Shown: positions 5,705 to 11,897 of the stretch, piece by piece
How positions within the stretch are numbered: the stretch's first letter is position 1
Layout: the number at the start of each line of letters is the position of its first letter
Assembly (NCBI GenBank): GCA_013817025.1
Contig: JACDDK010000012.1
Span: 1-13,954, forward strand
DNA length: 13,954 nucleotides
Origin: Rubrobacter sp.
GTDB taxonomy: Bacteria > Actinomycetota > Rubrobacteria > Rubrobacterales > Rubrobacteraceae
Direction of reading: 5' to 3'
Notes under the pieces: model-generated
What the model was told of the DNA's origin: nothing
What the model saw: the letters and a program-made list of their open reading frames with translations, nothing else
Database searches by the model: none
Position numbers and translations under genes: made by a program

Positions 5705-7361
5705 CCAGGGTGACGCCGCGCTCCTCGAAGAAGGGCGCGAGGTCTTTATCGGCGGTCTTCGAGAGTGTGCTTACGAGGTCCTCTGCTGTGGCGGTCTTGT
5801 GGGCGTAGCGGGTGGCGTACTCGCGCAATCCTTTTAATAAAGTGTCCTGACCGATATCGTATGCCAGGTCCCGGTAGAGTTGCGCTCCGTGGAGGTAGGT
5901 GGTGTTCTGGTAGGAGGAGGTGTCCGGGAAGGCGTCCACGGGCGAGTCTAAAGGGGCGTAGGGCTCGATGGGGTTGGGGAAGCGGGTGTCGGCGTCGCCG
6001 GCAAAGAGCCATTCGGAGTAGGTTGCGAGAGCTTCGTCGAGCCAGGGAGAGGCGAACTGATCGTTGCCGACTTTCAGGTACCACCATTGATGTGCGACTT
6101 CGTGCGGGACCACGGTGTCGAAGATGTAGTCCTCGGAGTTCGCGATGGAGACAAAGGTCAGGGTGGAGTATTCGGTGCCGGAGAGTAGCGGCGCGTCGAC
6201 TATGTCGAGTTCCTCGTAGGGGTAGGGGCCATATATCCCGGAGAAGTACTCCAGGCTCGCGGCGGCGAGGTCCGCGGCGCGTTCGGCCCGGAAGGCGGAC
6301 TCGGGTCGGTAGTGGATGTTGACGGTTGTGCCACGCACCTCGCGCGACTCCACGGAGAAGTCCTCGCCAATGGCGAGGGCGAAGTCGCGGACGGCCTCGG
6401 CTTCGTAGGTGAACGTGCGGCTCGCGCCGTCATTCGCCTTATTGATCTCGACACCGGTGGCGGCGGGCGTGAGGTCTCTGGGCAGAGTCAAGTTTACTTC
6501 GTAGTCCGAAGCCTCGGCGAAGTACGGCTCGCCAAACTTCGTGGGCGGAGAAGTGTGCCAGCCAGCGTTGTCGTGGACGGCGAGGATCGGATACCAGACA
6601 CCCAGGGAAGAGACGCCCTGGTGATGGCCGAACGGCGCCTCTATCTCCGGTATAGTGGTCTCGAACTCGAACTCCACATTGGCCGTCGCTCCTTTTGGCA
6701 GAGATTTGGGCAGGGCTAGCGTCAATTCGGTGTTGTCGAGGTCGAGTCGAGCTTCGTCGCCGTTTACGGTAGCGTTTCGGACCTGTGTTCCGCCGCCGCG
6801 ATCCGTGAAGGTCTCCTCGTTGGTCCAGATTTGGAATCGCAGCTCTTCCATCGGCCTATCTTCGGCGTTCACGTACCGCAGCTCCTCGGTGCCGGAGATA
6901 GTGTGGGGGGATTCGGTGTACTCGGCGTCTATCTCGTAGCGTGGTGGATAGAAACCGGGGTAGGCGAGATCCGAAGGTGGGGGCTCCGAGATCACGGATT
7001 TCGATTTCGTGGGTTTGTCTTTTTTGGGGGAGCTTCTGGCGGTCGAGTCGTCCGTGTTGTCTGGCCAGAGGAGCCACAGCGCACCGCCCAGCAAGACCAA
7101 AAGCGCAAACAGTACGGAGATTCGACGCCAGAGGTAGGTGCGCCGCGAGCGTTTCGGACGCGACCGTCCCGGACGGCGGCCCGCATTCGTTGCCCCGCGT
7201 CCGCGGCCTCCGCCGGATGTCCTGCGGCGGCTCAGAGTCCGCTGTCCTCCGAGGCGGCTCGCGACACGCCTGATCTCGTGAAAGGAACCCGTATGCGGCT
7301 GTGGCGGAACTTCGCGTTCATGAACAAACTTCTCTAGCCGCAGTCTTCCAGCACACCACAA
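5679..7361 (-). CDS. Membrane-anchored M1-family zinc metallopeptidase
   Basis: A probable extracytoplasmic aminopeptidase of the gluzincin M1 family. The zinc site is HEVAH (420-424) with the third ligand E443 exactly 18 residues on (WLDEALATYSE). The substrate-recognition GAMEN-equivalent reads SGTEYSTLTF (394-403), with Thr replacing Met. An N-terminal beta-rich domain (~140-340) precedes the catalytic domain; the long C-terminal ARM domain of full M1 enzymes is absent. Residues 31-80 are extremely Arg-rich, followed by one transmembrane helix (~81-99) and a charged linker, so it is a type II anchored protein. The only canonical start upstream of the Arg-rich part in frame is TTG 7361, which has no Shine-Dalgarno; the frame stays open further upstream, so the N-terminus is uncertain. 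Confidence 0.85.
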   Translation of the reverse strand: MWCAGRLRLEKFVHEREVPPQPHTGSFHEIRRVASRLGGQRTLSRRRTSGGGRGRGATNAGRRPGRSRPKRSRRTYLWRRISVLFALLVLLGGALWLLWPDNTDDSTARSSPKKDKPTKSKSVISEPPPSDLAYPGFYPPRYEIDAEYTESPHTISGTEELRYVNAEDRPMEELRFQIWTNEETFTDRGGGTQVRNATVNGDEARLDLDNTELTLALPKSLPKGATANVEFEFETTIPEIEAPFGHHQGVSSLGVWYPILAVHDNAGWHTSPPTKFGEPYFAEASDYEVNLTLPRDLTPAATGVEINKANDGASRTFTYEAEAVRDFALAIGEDFSVESREVRGTTVNIHYRPESAFRAERAADLAAASLEYFSGIYGPYPYEELDIVDAPLLSGTEYSTLTFVSIANSEDYIFDTVVPHEVAHQWWYLKVGNDQFASPWLDEALATYSEWLFAGDADTRFPNPIEPYAPLDSPVDAFPDTSSYQNTTYLHGAQLYRDLAYDIGQDTLLKGLREYATRYAHKTATAEDLVSTLSKTADKDLAPFFEERGVTLEKEKPPEP

Positions 7362-7577
7362 AACAGTGAAGCTTGAGCCGCACGGACAAATACCCCTCCT
7401 TTGAATCCTCCGAATACATGGTATAGCCGTAGGAGCATCCGGGCAACCCGAAACTAGATTCGAAAGCGGTAGAGTGCGACGATTGCCCTGTAGTGGTGGA
7501 ATTCTTGGTGGCGAAACTTACTGGTCTACACTCATGGAAATCCGTAAGTCTGACCCGAATATTCGCTTTACGAAGAG
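7362..7577. other. Spacer between M1 peptidase and tRNA-Lys, with possible structure
   Basis: 216 bp without a clear gene. Inverted pieces include GGGCAA/TTGCCC (7441-7446, 7483-7488), ACTTAC/GTAAGT (7516-7521, 7544-7549), TGTAG/CTACA (7489-7493, 7526-7530) and the palindrome CGAATATTCG (7556-7565). On the minus strand AGGAGG (7395-7400) sits five bases before a TTG opening a 23-codon frame (7389-7318). A structured leader is possible but unproven. Confidence 0.3.
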
Positions 7578-7650
7578 TGAGCCGTCCAGGACTCGAACCT
7601 GGAACCTAGAGATTAAGAGTCTCTTGCTCTGCCAATTGAGCTAACGGCCC
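7578..7650 (-). tRNA. tRNA-Lys(CTT)
   Basis: 73 nt on the minus strand. The acceptor GGGCCGT pairs with ACGGCTC (one G-T), discriminator A. The D-arm is TAGCTCAATTGGCAGAGCA. Anticodon stem AGAGA/TCTCT encloses CTCTTAA with anticodon CTT. The T-arm is CCAGGTTCGAGTCCTGG. CCA is not encoded. Confidence 0.97.
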
Positions 7651-7661
7651 ATCAATACCGA

Positions 7662-7689
7662 ATTATATCATCGGCGAGTGTCCCGTAAA
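7662..7689 (-). promoter_or_regulatory. Promoter of tRNA-Lys
   Basis: On the minus strand TTTACG (7684-7689) is separated by 16 bp from a perfect TATAAT (7662-7667), whose downstream edge lies 11 bases before the tRNA 5' end. Confidence 0.65.
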
Positions 7690-7713
7690 GAGATTAAGTT
7701 TTGTTAAACGGGG

Positions 7714-7741
7714 TTGCGCGGTTCTCCGAGGTGCTTATAAT
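7714..7741 (+). promoter_or_regulatory. Orphan + strand promoter
   Basis: TTGCGC (7714-7719), a 16-bp spacer and a perfect TATAAT (7736-7741) predict transcription from about 7748. No protein-coding gene follows; the transcript would run straight into the terminator at 7780-7824. Confidence 0.6.
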
Positions 7742-7747
7742 GATCGT

Positions 7748-7824
7748 ATCATCTAGCAGTTCCTTCAAGGGATTGCTAAGGGCCGGAAAAGGGTCTCCCC
7801 CTTCTATAAATACCGGCCCTTTTT
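7748..7824 (+). ncRNA. Predicted small RNA of about 75 nt
   Basis: Bounded by the orphan promoter and an intrinsic terminator. The first hairpin is AGCAGTTCC (7755-7763) with GGGATTGCT (7769-7777), nine pairs including two wobbles, loop TTCAA. Two bases later comes the terminator stem GGGCCGG/CCGGCCC and five T residues. There is no start codon with a Shine-Dalgarno in between. It lies between tRNA-Lys and the end of the HD gene (both minus), so it is antisense to neither coding region. It does not match a family I recognise; 6S and tmRNA are much longer. Confidence 0.5.
7780..7824 (+). terminator. Intrinsic terminator of the predicted small RNA
   Basis: GGGCCGG (7780-7786) pairs with CCGGCCC (7813-7819), with an inner AAGGG/CCCTT helix, followed by TTTTT (7820-7824). 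The T-tract is on the + side only, so it does not serve the converging minus-strand HD gene. Confidence 0.75.
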
Positions 7825-7852
7825 CTCTGGGCGTTTGCGGGACTAGCTGTTT

Positions 7853-9223
7853 CTAGCCTACTTCTTCGGCGATGGTGAAGAGTTCGTCGGCGTGGCGTCT
7901 TACGGAGGTCGCGAGGTCGTCGTTGGCGGTGAAGATTCGGATGCGGCGTAGGGGGGTGTGAAGGCGGGACATGTCGTCTTCGGAGAGACCGGAGAGGCCG
8001 GTCCAGTTGACGGGATTTCGTTCGCCGGGCAGGGGACAGTGGCGGATCACGCGCAGCTCGGTCGAGATGTTTCCCTTGGCGGGCAAGTCTATGAGGATGT
8101 CGTAGGGACCGGCGACACCTTTTCGGTAGCGGGTGAGGTAGCGGGACCAGGCTTCCTCGATGCGGCGGCGCCAAGAGGCGTCGTCGCGTAGGCGGGCGAG
8201 CGAGGCGTAGCTCGGATGGCCTTCGTCGAGCTCCAGAGCGCGGCGATAAGGGTGGCGGTCGACGAGGCGCTTCATCAGGGCGGCGGTGGAGCTTCCGGAC
8301 TCGGCCTGGTCCTGGACGGCGACAAAGGCCCCGGCGTCGTCTCGTTCGGCGAGGGAGTCGGGTTGTAGGGTGCTGGCTTGAATGGCGTCCTGGCAGGCTC
8401 TCAGGAACATCATGGTCGGGGCGCGCAGGGCGTGGTGTCCGTAGACGTTGTAGTGCATCAGGTATCGGGAGAACACGAAGGACTGGATGGAGCCCGCGCC
8501 CGCTTCGTCGACGGCGAGGACGGCCCGGTTATCCTGACCGACGATGCGGAGGCGGTCGATCAGGGGTAGTGCCTCGACGATGCCGAAAGGTACTTTGGCA
8601 CCCTGCGCGTCGCGGGTGAGGGAGTCGAGCGCGGCGGCGTCGAGTGAACCGTAGAGTATGTCGCGAATCAGATGCTCGGTGGGGGTGAGGTCTCTGGGAA
8701 GCCCGGTCGGGTCCCCACCGCGGGAGACCAGGCGGAAGACGTTGTGCGGTTCGAGGTCCCACTCTTCGCGTAAGACCTCGGCGACTTCGGAGTCCTCGAT
8801 GACGTGCCGGCTTAACTTTCCCACCGGCGCCATCCCCGGCAGCGCGATGTTCTCGACCGCCGCCGCGTAGGGGTAACGACCGGCGTCCAAGAGCAGAGCC
8901 GCCGCCGCCGCGCCGCGCATGTCCCTATCCTCAATGTAAGCCCCCGAATCCACGATGCGCTTGAGCGTCAGGCGCGTCAGGTAGTAGACCCCGATCGCGT
9001 GCTCGAAGCGGGTGTGGCGGGCGGCGGGGAAGGAGTGCGTCACGAAACCGAGCTTGCTCACGCCCTTCAAACGGATCATGGCGGCGGTTTCGAGAAGGGT
9101 ACGGGCGGCGCGGTCTATGGGGACGTCTCCCCAGACGGCGTCCCGCATACGCCTTGCGGAACCCCCGAAGAACTCTCCCACCGTGCTGCTCAATGCTTCT
9201 CCCGGTCTGTGGACTCGCAACAT
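7853..9223 (-). CDS. HD-domain phosphohydrolase-like protein (SAMHD1/YwfO type) with degenerate active site
   Basis: 456 aa, cytosolic. The fold signature is clear: AARHTRFEHAIGVYYL (67-82) corresponds to the family's H-T-R-x-E-H-x-x-G-V helix, and SLDAAALDSLTRDAQG (193-208) to the later metal-binding/DxxxR helix. Family members hydrolyse dNTPs or (p)ppGpp-like nucleotides. However, the HD box normally reading HDxGHxPxSH is here LDAGRYPYAA (112-121): the metal-binding His, the 'GH' His and the 'SH' His are all replaced. The remaining H70, D113 and D195/D205 are present. It may be a regulatory pseudoenzyme. ATG 9223 lacks a Shine-Dalgarno. It is divergent from the GNAT gene with a 93-bp gap. 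Confidence 0.8.
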   Translation of the reverse strand: MLRVHRPGEALSSTVGEFFGGSARRMRDAVWGDVPIDRAARTLLETAAMIRLKGVSKLGFVTHSFPAARHTRFEHAIGVYYLTRLTLKRIVDSGAYIEDRDMRGAAAAALLLDAGRYPYAAAVENIALPGMAPVGKLSRHVIEDSEVAEVLREEWDLEPHNVFRLVSRGGDPTGLPRDLTPTEHLIRDILYGSLDAAALDSLTRDAQGAKVPFGIVEALPLIDRLRIVGQDNRAVLAVDEAGAGSIQSFVFSRYLMHYNVYGHHALRAPTMMFLRACQDAIQASTLQPDSLAERDDAGAFVAVQDQAESGSSTAALMKRLVDRHPYRRALELDEGHPSYASLARLRDDASWRRRIEEAWSRYLTRYRKGVAGPYDILIDLPAKGNISTELRVIRHCPLPGERNPVNWTGLSGLSEDDMSRLHTPLRRIRIFTANDDLATSVRRHADELFTIAEEVG

Positions 9224-9316
9224 TTAACCAGAAGTAGAGCCATTGTTGTAGCGCAAGCCCGTTCCGTGATCCGCGCTCCGGTGTAATATGTTGCGGTCAA
9301 AAGAACAGGAGACACC

Positions 9317-9841
9317 ATTCACACCGAGGAAACAGAGGTACTTCGCGGAGAGAACGTAACGCTCCGTCCGCCAGACGGGTCGGACGTCGAAGTCGCTTAC
9401 GCTTGGGACAAGGATCCGGAGCTTGCGGCCTGGAACGGACGAACCCCGATCTCGGTATCCTTCTCCGCCGCCCGGCGCGACTACCTCGCGCGCTGGGAGG
9501 AGCCCGGTACCAAGACCTTTATCATCGACGCCGGAGAGCCCATCGGCATGGCGACGCTCTACAATTTCCGCTCCGAGGGCTGCGACCTCGGGATCAAGAT
9601 CGGCCCGAGAGACCTGAGAGGCCGCGGCTACGCTTCCGAAGCCGTCGATCTCCTGGTCTCCTACGTCTTCGACGCTTTGGGACTGAAGATCCTCCGGGGC
9701 TCCACGCTCTCTCACAACGTGCGGATGCAGCGCGTCTTCGAGAAGTGCGGCTTCGTCGAGACCGGCGACGGTTCGCTCGTCAGCCGCTACGACAACCGCC
9801 GCTACACCGAGCTTTTTTACGAACGCCACCGGGAAGTTTAG
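9317..9841 (+). CDS. GNAT acetyltransferase (RimJ/RimL-like) with apparent ATT start
   Basis: Acetyl-CoA-dependent N-acetyltransferase of 174 aa. The start of the fold is LRGENVTLRPPDGSD (9-23). Motif A, which binds the CoA pyrophosphate, is RGRGYASEAV (101-110). NVRMQRVFEKCGF (134-146) is the typical GNAT motif B. Its substrate may be a ribosomal-protein N-terminus, an amine or a drug. The in-frame stop at 9284 and the absence of any ATG, GTG or TTG before the internal ATG 9548 (residue 78, past beta strands 1-3) force a non-canonical start. ATT at 9317 sits five bases after AGGAG (9307-9311) and gives the expected length. A sequencing error is the alternative. Confidence 0.8.
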   Translation: MHTEETEVLRGENVTLRPPDGSDVEVAYAWDKDPELAAWNGRTPISVSFSAARRDYLARWEEPGTKTFIIDAGEPIGMATLYNFRSEGCDLGIKIGPRDLRGRGYASEAVDLLVSYVFDALGLKILRGSTLSHNVRMQRVFEKCGFVETGDGSLVSRYDNRRYTELFYERHREV

Positions 9842-9846
9842 AGACA

Positions 9847-9852
9847 TAGAAT
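9847..9852 (+). promoter_or_regulatory. Possible -10 box (TAGAAT) of the decayed DUF6998-like gene
   Basis: TAGAAT lies 26 bases before the GTG at 9879, with AAGGA (9864-9868) between as ribosome-binding site. No clear -35 is seen. Confidence 0.3.
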
Positions 9853-9878
9853 GGTCTGTTTACGAAGGATCGAACCTC

Positions 9879-10129
9879 GTGCAAACTAACAACGACTACC
9901 GAAATGTTGACCAGATACCTGCTCCAATAGAACGCTTGTACGCTGTCGTTGAGGAACTGGAGACACTCTTCCCTGGAAGGCGCTTTACTCTGGATGGTCC
10001 CGGTCTGGTAACGTGGGAGGATGCTGACTCTGTCAGAAAAACGGACAACGCCAGACCTCCCTGACCAAACTCCGAAGCTGGATGTCGCAGGTTCTCAAGC
10101 CGTTGCGATTACCCGGCCTTGAGGAGTAG
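9879..10129 (+). pseudogene. Decayed DUF6998-like gene (internal deletion and frameshift)
   Basis: The frame from GTG 9879 encodes an N-terminus (IERLYAVVEELETLFPGRRF, then TLDG) that matches the start of DUF6998-type proteins as I recall them. It then jumps directly to GPGLVTWED, which matches their C-terminal 'YNGPGxLVW' region. About 80 central residues are missing in frame. The frame ends early at a TGA (10062-10064). Reading one base earlier after the A5 run at 10037-10041 restores KNGQRQTSLTKLRSW and runs to TAG 10127-10129. Both lesions together indicate a pseudogene. The normal function of the family is unknown to me. The family match is from memory and needs a profile search. Confidence 0.6.
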
Positions 10130-10194
10130 CGTAGTAGATTTCTTCGTTTTGCGCGGATCAAACCGTTCACTATCATGCTGTTTTCTTCACCGGC

Positions 10195-10200
10195 TACAAT
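10195..10200 (+). promoter_or_regulatory. -10 box (TACAAT), leaderless start for the STAS/GHKL gene
   Basis: TACAAT ends seven bases before GTG 10208, which has no Shine-Dalgarno. This supports GTG 10208 over the in-frame ATG 10175, which lies upstream of the -10 box. No clear -35. Confidence 0.5.
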
Positions 10201-10207
10201 AACGACC

Positions 10208-11140
10208 GTGAAGACACAGTTGCAGCTCAACATCCGCAGCCGGGGCGCTATGAGCGGTGTCCTGACGCTCGGGAGCCTCGATCCGGCCTTCAAAGGGGCC
10301 ACTCGGGTCTCGGGGGAGCGGGTCATGCTGGACTTGCGCTCGGTGGAGTTTGTGGAGCCGGCCGGTATCTGCGGGCTGGCGGCGCTTTTGGAGTTCTTGG
10401 TCCCGCGCAGCGACACCGTTAACCTAGCGCTCTCGGGTCGGGACGTGCCAGCATACCTGGAGCGCATGAACTTCTTTCGGCTGTTCGGCGAACGGGTCGC
10501 GACGGACACGGACGTGGCCTCGCTAGAGGAGCGCCAGCGCCACAACCCCGGCACACTGCAGGAGCTGATCAACTTCCACGACGAGGAGGAGATTCCGGGC
10601 ATCATCGAGCGCATCTCGGAGATTTTGGAGAACAAGGGCTATCGCCTGCGAGAGCGGGTCGGTATCTGCTCGGTGCTCTCGGAGGTCTGCGCGAACGCCG
10701 CCGAGCACGGCGCGTCGTCCTTCGGGGCCTACGCCGCCGTCCAGGCCTACAACCACATCGTGAGCGGCCCCCGCCGCCGGGGTGAGGAGGTCCTCGTTGC
10801 TATCGCCGACGGCGGCGTGGGCGTGCGCGAAACCCTCTCCCGCAACCCGAAATACGCCGAACACACCATCACCGACAACGACGCCCTGCGTCACGCCCTC
10901 GGGATGGGCGTCTCCGGGACCGGCGAGTTGGGGCGCGGCGGCGGCCTCGCCCTCGTAGCCCAGATCTCCGGTCGCGCTAGTGGCTCTCTATCACTCCGCT
11001 CCGGCGCAGGCCGCGTCACCGCCTACGAGGACCGCAAGAACTCTCGCAACGTACCCGACTTCCCCGGCACCTTCGTCCGCGTCTCCCTGCCGCGCGTCGC
11101 CGAAGCCGACGATAAGAAACCGCGAGCCAGAACCCGATGA
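10208..11140 (+). CDS. STAS domain fused to GHKL ATPase (partner-switching type regulator)
   Basis: 310 aa. Residues ~1-100 resemble a STAS domain (VMLDLRSVEFVEPAGICGLAALLEFL, 39-64), as in anti-anti-sigma proteins. Residues ~120-295 are a GHKL ATPase: N-box SEVCANAAEHG (158-168, with E159, N163, H167), G1 box ADGGVGV (200-206), G2 box GTGELGRGGGLALV (237-250). There is no phosphoacceptor-His domain or membrane segment, so it is anti-sigma/SpoIIAB-like rather than a sensor kinase. Having both partner types in one chain is unusual: the STAS part could regulate its own ATPase. The serine normally phosphorylated in STAS domains is not obvious at the expected turn. It precedes the STAS-like/winged-helix gene and shares its leaderless promoter style. 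Confidence 0.85.
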   Translation: MKTQLQLNIRSRGAMSGVLTLGSLDPAFKGATRVSGERVMLDLRSVEFVEPAGICGLAALLEFLVPRSDTVNLALSGRDVPAYLERMNFFRLFGERVATDTDVASLEERQRHNPGTLQELINFHDEEEIPGIIERISEILENKGYRLRERVGICSVLSEVCANAAEHGASSFGAYAAVQAYNHIVSGPRRRGEEVLVAIADGGVGVRETLSRNPKYAEHTITDNDALRHALGMGVSGTGELGRGGGLALVAQISGRASGSLSLRSGAGRVTAYEDRKNSRNVPDFPGTFVRVSLPRVAEADDKKPRARTR

Positions 11141-11160
11141 ACGGAATCTCAAAATACGCC

Positions 11161-11189
11161 TTGTTATTTGCGAAACAGGCGAGTACAAT
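11161..11189 (+). promoter_or_regulatory. Promoter of the STAS-like/winged-helix gene
   Basis: TTGTTA (11161-11166), exactly 17 bp, then TACAAT (11184-11189). The ATG at 11198 is eight bases further, so the mRNA is leaderless or nearly so. The palindrome at 11204-11220 falls just downstream of the start site. Confidence 0.7.
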
Positions 11190-11197
11190 ACGGGCAT

Positions 11198-11815
11198 ATG
11201 ATTTCACTGAAGACAGTGAGGACGGAATCGGTGGCTGAGGATCAGTCGCGTCGAGGTTCCCATCGGGTCTTCGAGATCGCCTCGGGCGATTTCGGCGGCA
11301 AGCTGATGGTGACGCGCCGGACGGGCCGTGCGGTGCGCGAGGTCCTGGGCGAGGCGTTGGAAGCGCTGCCGCAGGGTGGCGCGCTCTTCGTGGACACGCG
11401 GGGCGTCGAGTTGATGGACTACTCGTTCGCTGACGAGGCGTTGGGTGTGCTGGTGTCGCGGGTTGCGGGTGGGGAGTACGGCGAGCGGCATCTCGTGCTG
11501 GTCGAGGAGGACCGGGACTTGCTGGAGAACGTCGAGGCCTCGTTGCGGCAGCGGTCGCTGGCGATGGTTCGGGTGGACGAGTTGGGCAGCGAGCCGGGGT
11601 TGGTCGGGAAAGTTCCAGACCATCTGGTGGATACGTTGTGGGCTATTTACGACGCCGGGTCCATTACCAACGCCGATCTTGCGAAGAAGCTCGGACTCAA
11701 CCACACCGCCTGCAACAACCGGGCGACAAGGCTTGCGAAACTCGGCTTGATCCGTCGCAAGGTAGAGACCGCCGCTCCTGGCGGACGCCAGTATTCCTAC
11801 GAGAGGATCGCGTGA
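11198..11815 (+). CDS. STAS-like (DUF4325-type) domain fused to winged-helix DNA-binding domain
   Basis: 205 aa. Residues ~20-125 have the layout of a STAS-like DUF4325 domain: GGALFVDTRGVELMDYSFADEALGVLV (60-86), with the typical 'D..G....SFADE' core. Residues ~140-203 form a MarR/ArsR-like winged helix: LVDTLWAIYDAGSITNADLA, recognition-helix region LGLNHTACNNRATRLAKLGLI, and wing RKVETAAPGGRQYSYERI. It should be a DNA-binding regulator controlled by the neighbouring GHKL ATPase. The ATG 11198 is supported by the promoter position; GTG 11231 with GAGGA upstream is a shorter alternative that would put the palindrome in the leader. A palindrome at its own start suggests autoregulation. Confidence 0.75.
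   Translation: MISLKTVRTESVAEDQSRRGSHRVFEIASGDFGGKLMVTRRTGRAVREVLGEALEALPQGGALFVDTRGVELMDYSFADEALGVLVSRVAGGEYGERHLVLVEEDRDLLENVEASLRQRSLAMVRVDELGSEPGLVGKVPDHLVDTLWAIYDAGSITNADLAKKLGLNHTACNNRATRLAKLGLIRRKVETAAPGGRQYSYERIA
11204..11223 (+). promoter_or_regulatory. Operator-like palindrome, copy 1
   Basis: TCACTGAAGACAGTGAGGAC. The core CACTG-AAGA-CAGTG is a 5-bp inverted repeat. It covers codons 3-9 of the winged-helix gene, just after the predicted transcription start. It matches copy 2 at 18 of 20 bases. Confidence 0.65.
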
Positions 11816-11829
11816 TGTTTTATTTTGTC

Positions 11830-11835
11830 TATAGT
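11830..11835 (+). promoter_or_regulatory. -10-like box (TATAGT) before the annealing-protein operon
   Basis: TATAGT is followed one base later by palindrome copy 2, which would cover the transcription start. No -35 of good quality is seen, so activation by a regulator or weak basal activity is plausible. Confidence 0.45.
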
Positions 11836-11836
11836 C

Positions 11837-11856
11837 TCACTGAATTCAGTGAGGAC
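11837..11856 (+). promoter_or_regulatory. Operator-like palindrome, copy 2
   Basis: TCACTGAATTCAGTGAGGAC. Bases 11836-11853 form a perfect 18-bp palindrome, CTCACTGAATTCAGTGAG. It lies in the 82-bp gap between the winged-helix gene and the annealing-like gene, next to a -10-like box. Confidence 0.75.
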
Positions 11857-11897
11857 AGTTGTAGCGGTGTGACAGAGGCGTCGAAGGAGGTATAGCG

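Noticed and set aside
9548..9841. ATG 9548 as the start of the GNAT protein
   Set aside because: It would remove the first 77 residues, including LRGENVTLRP, which clearly belong to the fold and are in the same open frame.
10175..10207. ATG 10175 as the start of the STAS/GHKL gene
   Set aside because: It lies upstream of a TACAAT box that ends seven bases before GTG 10208, has no Shine-Dalgarno, and adds residues unlike a STAS start.
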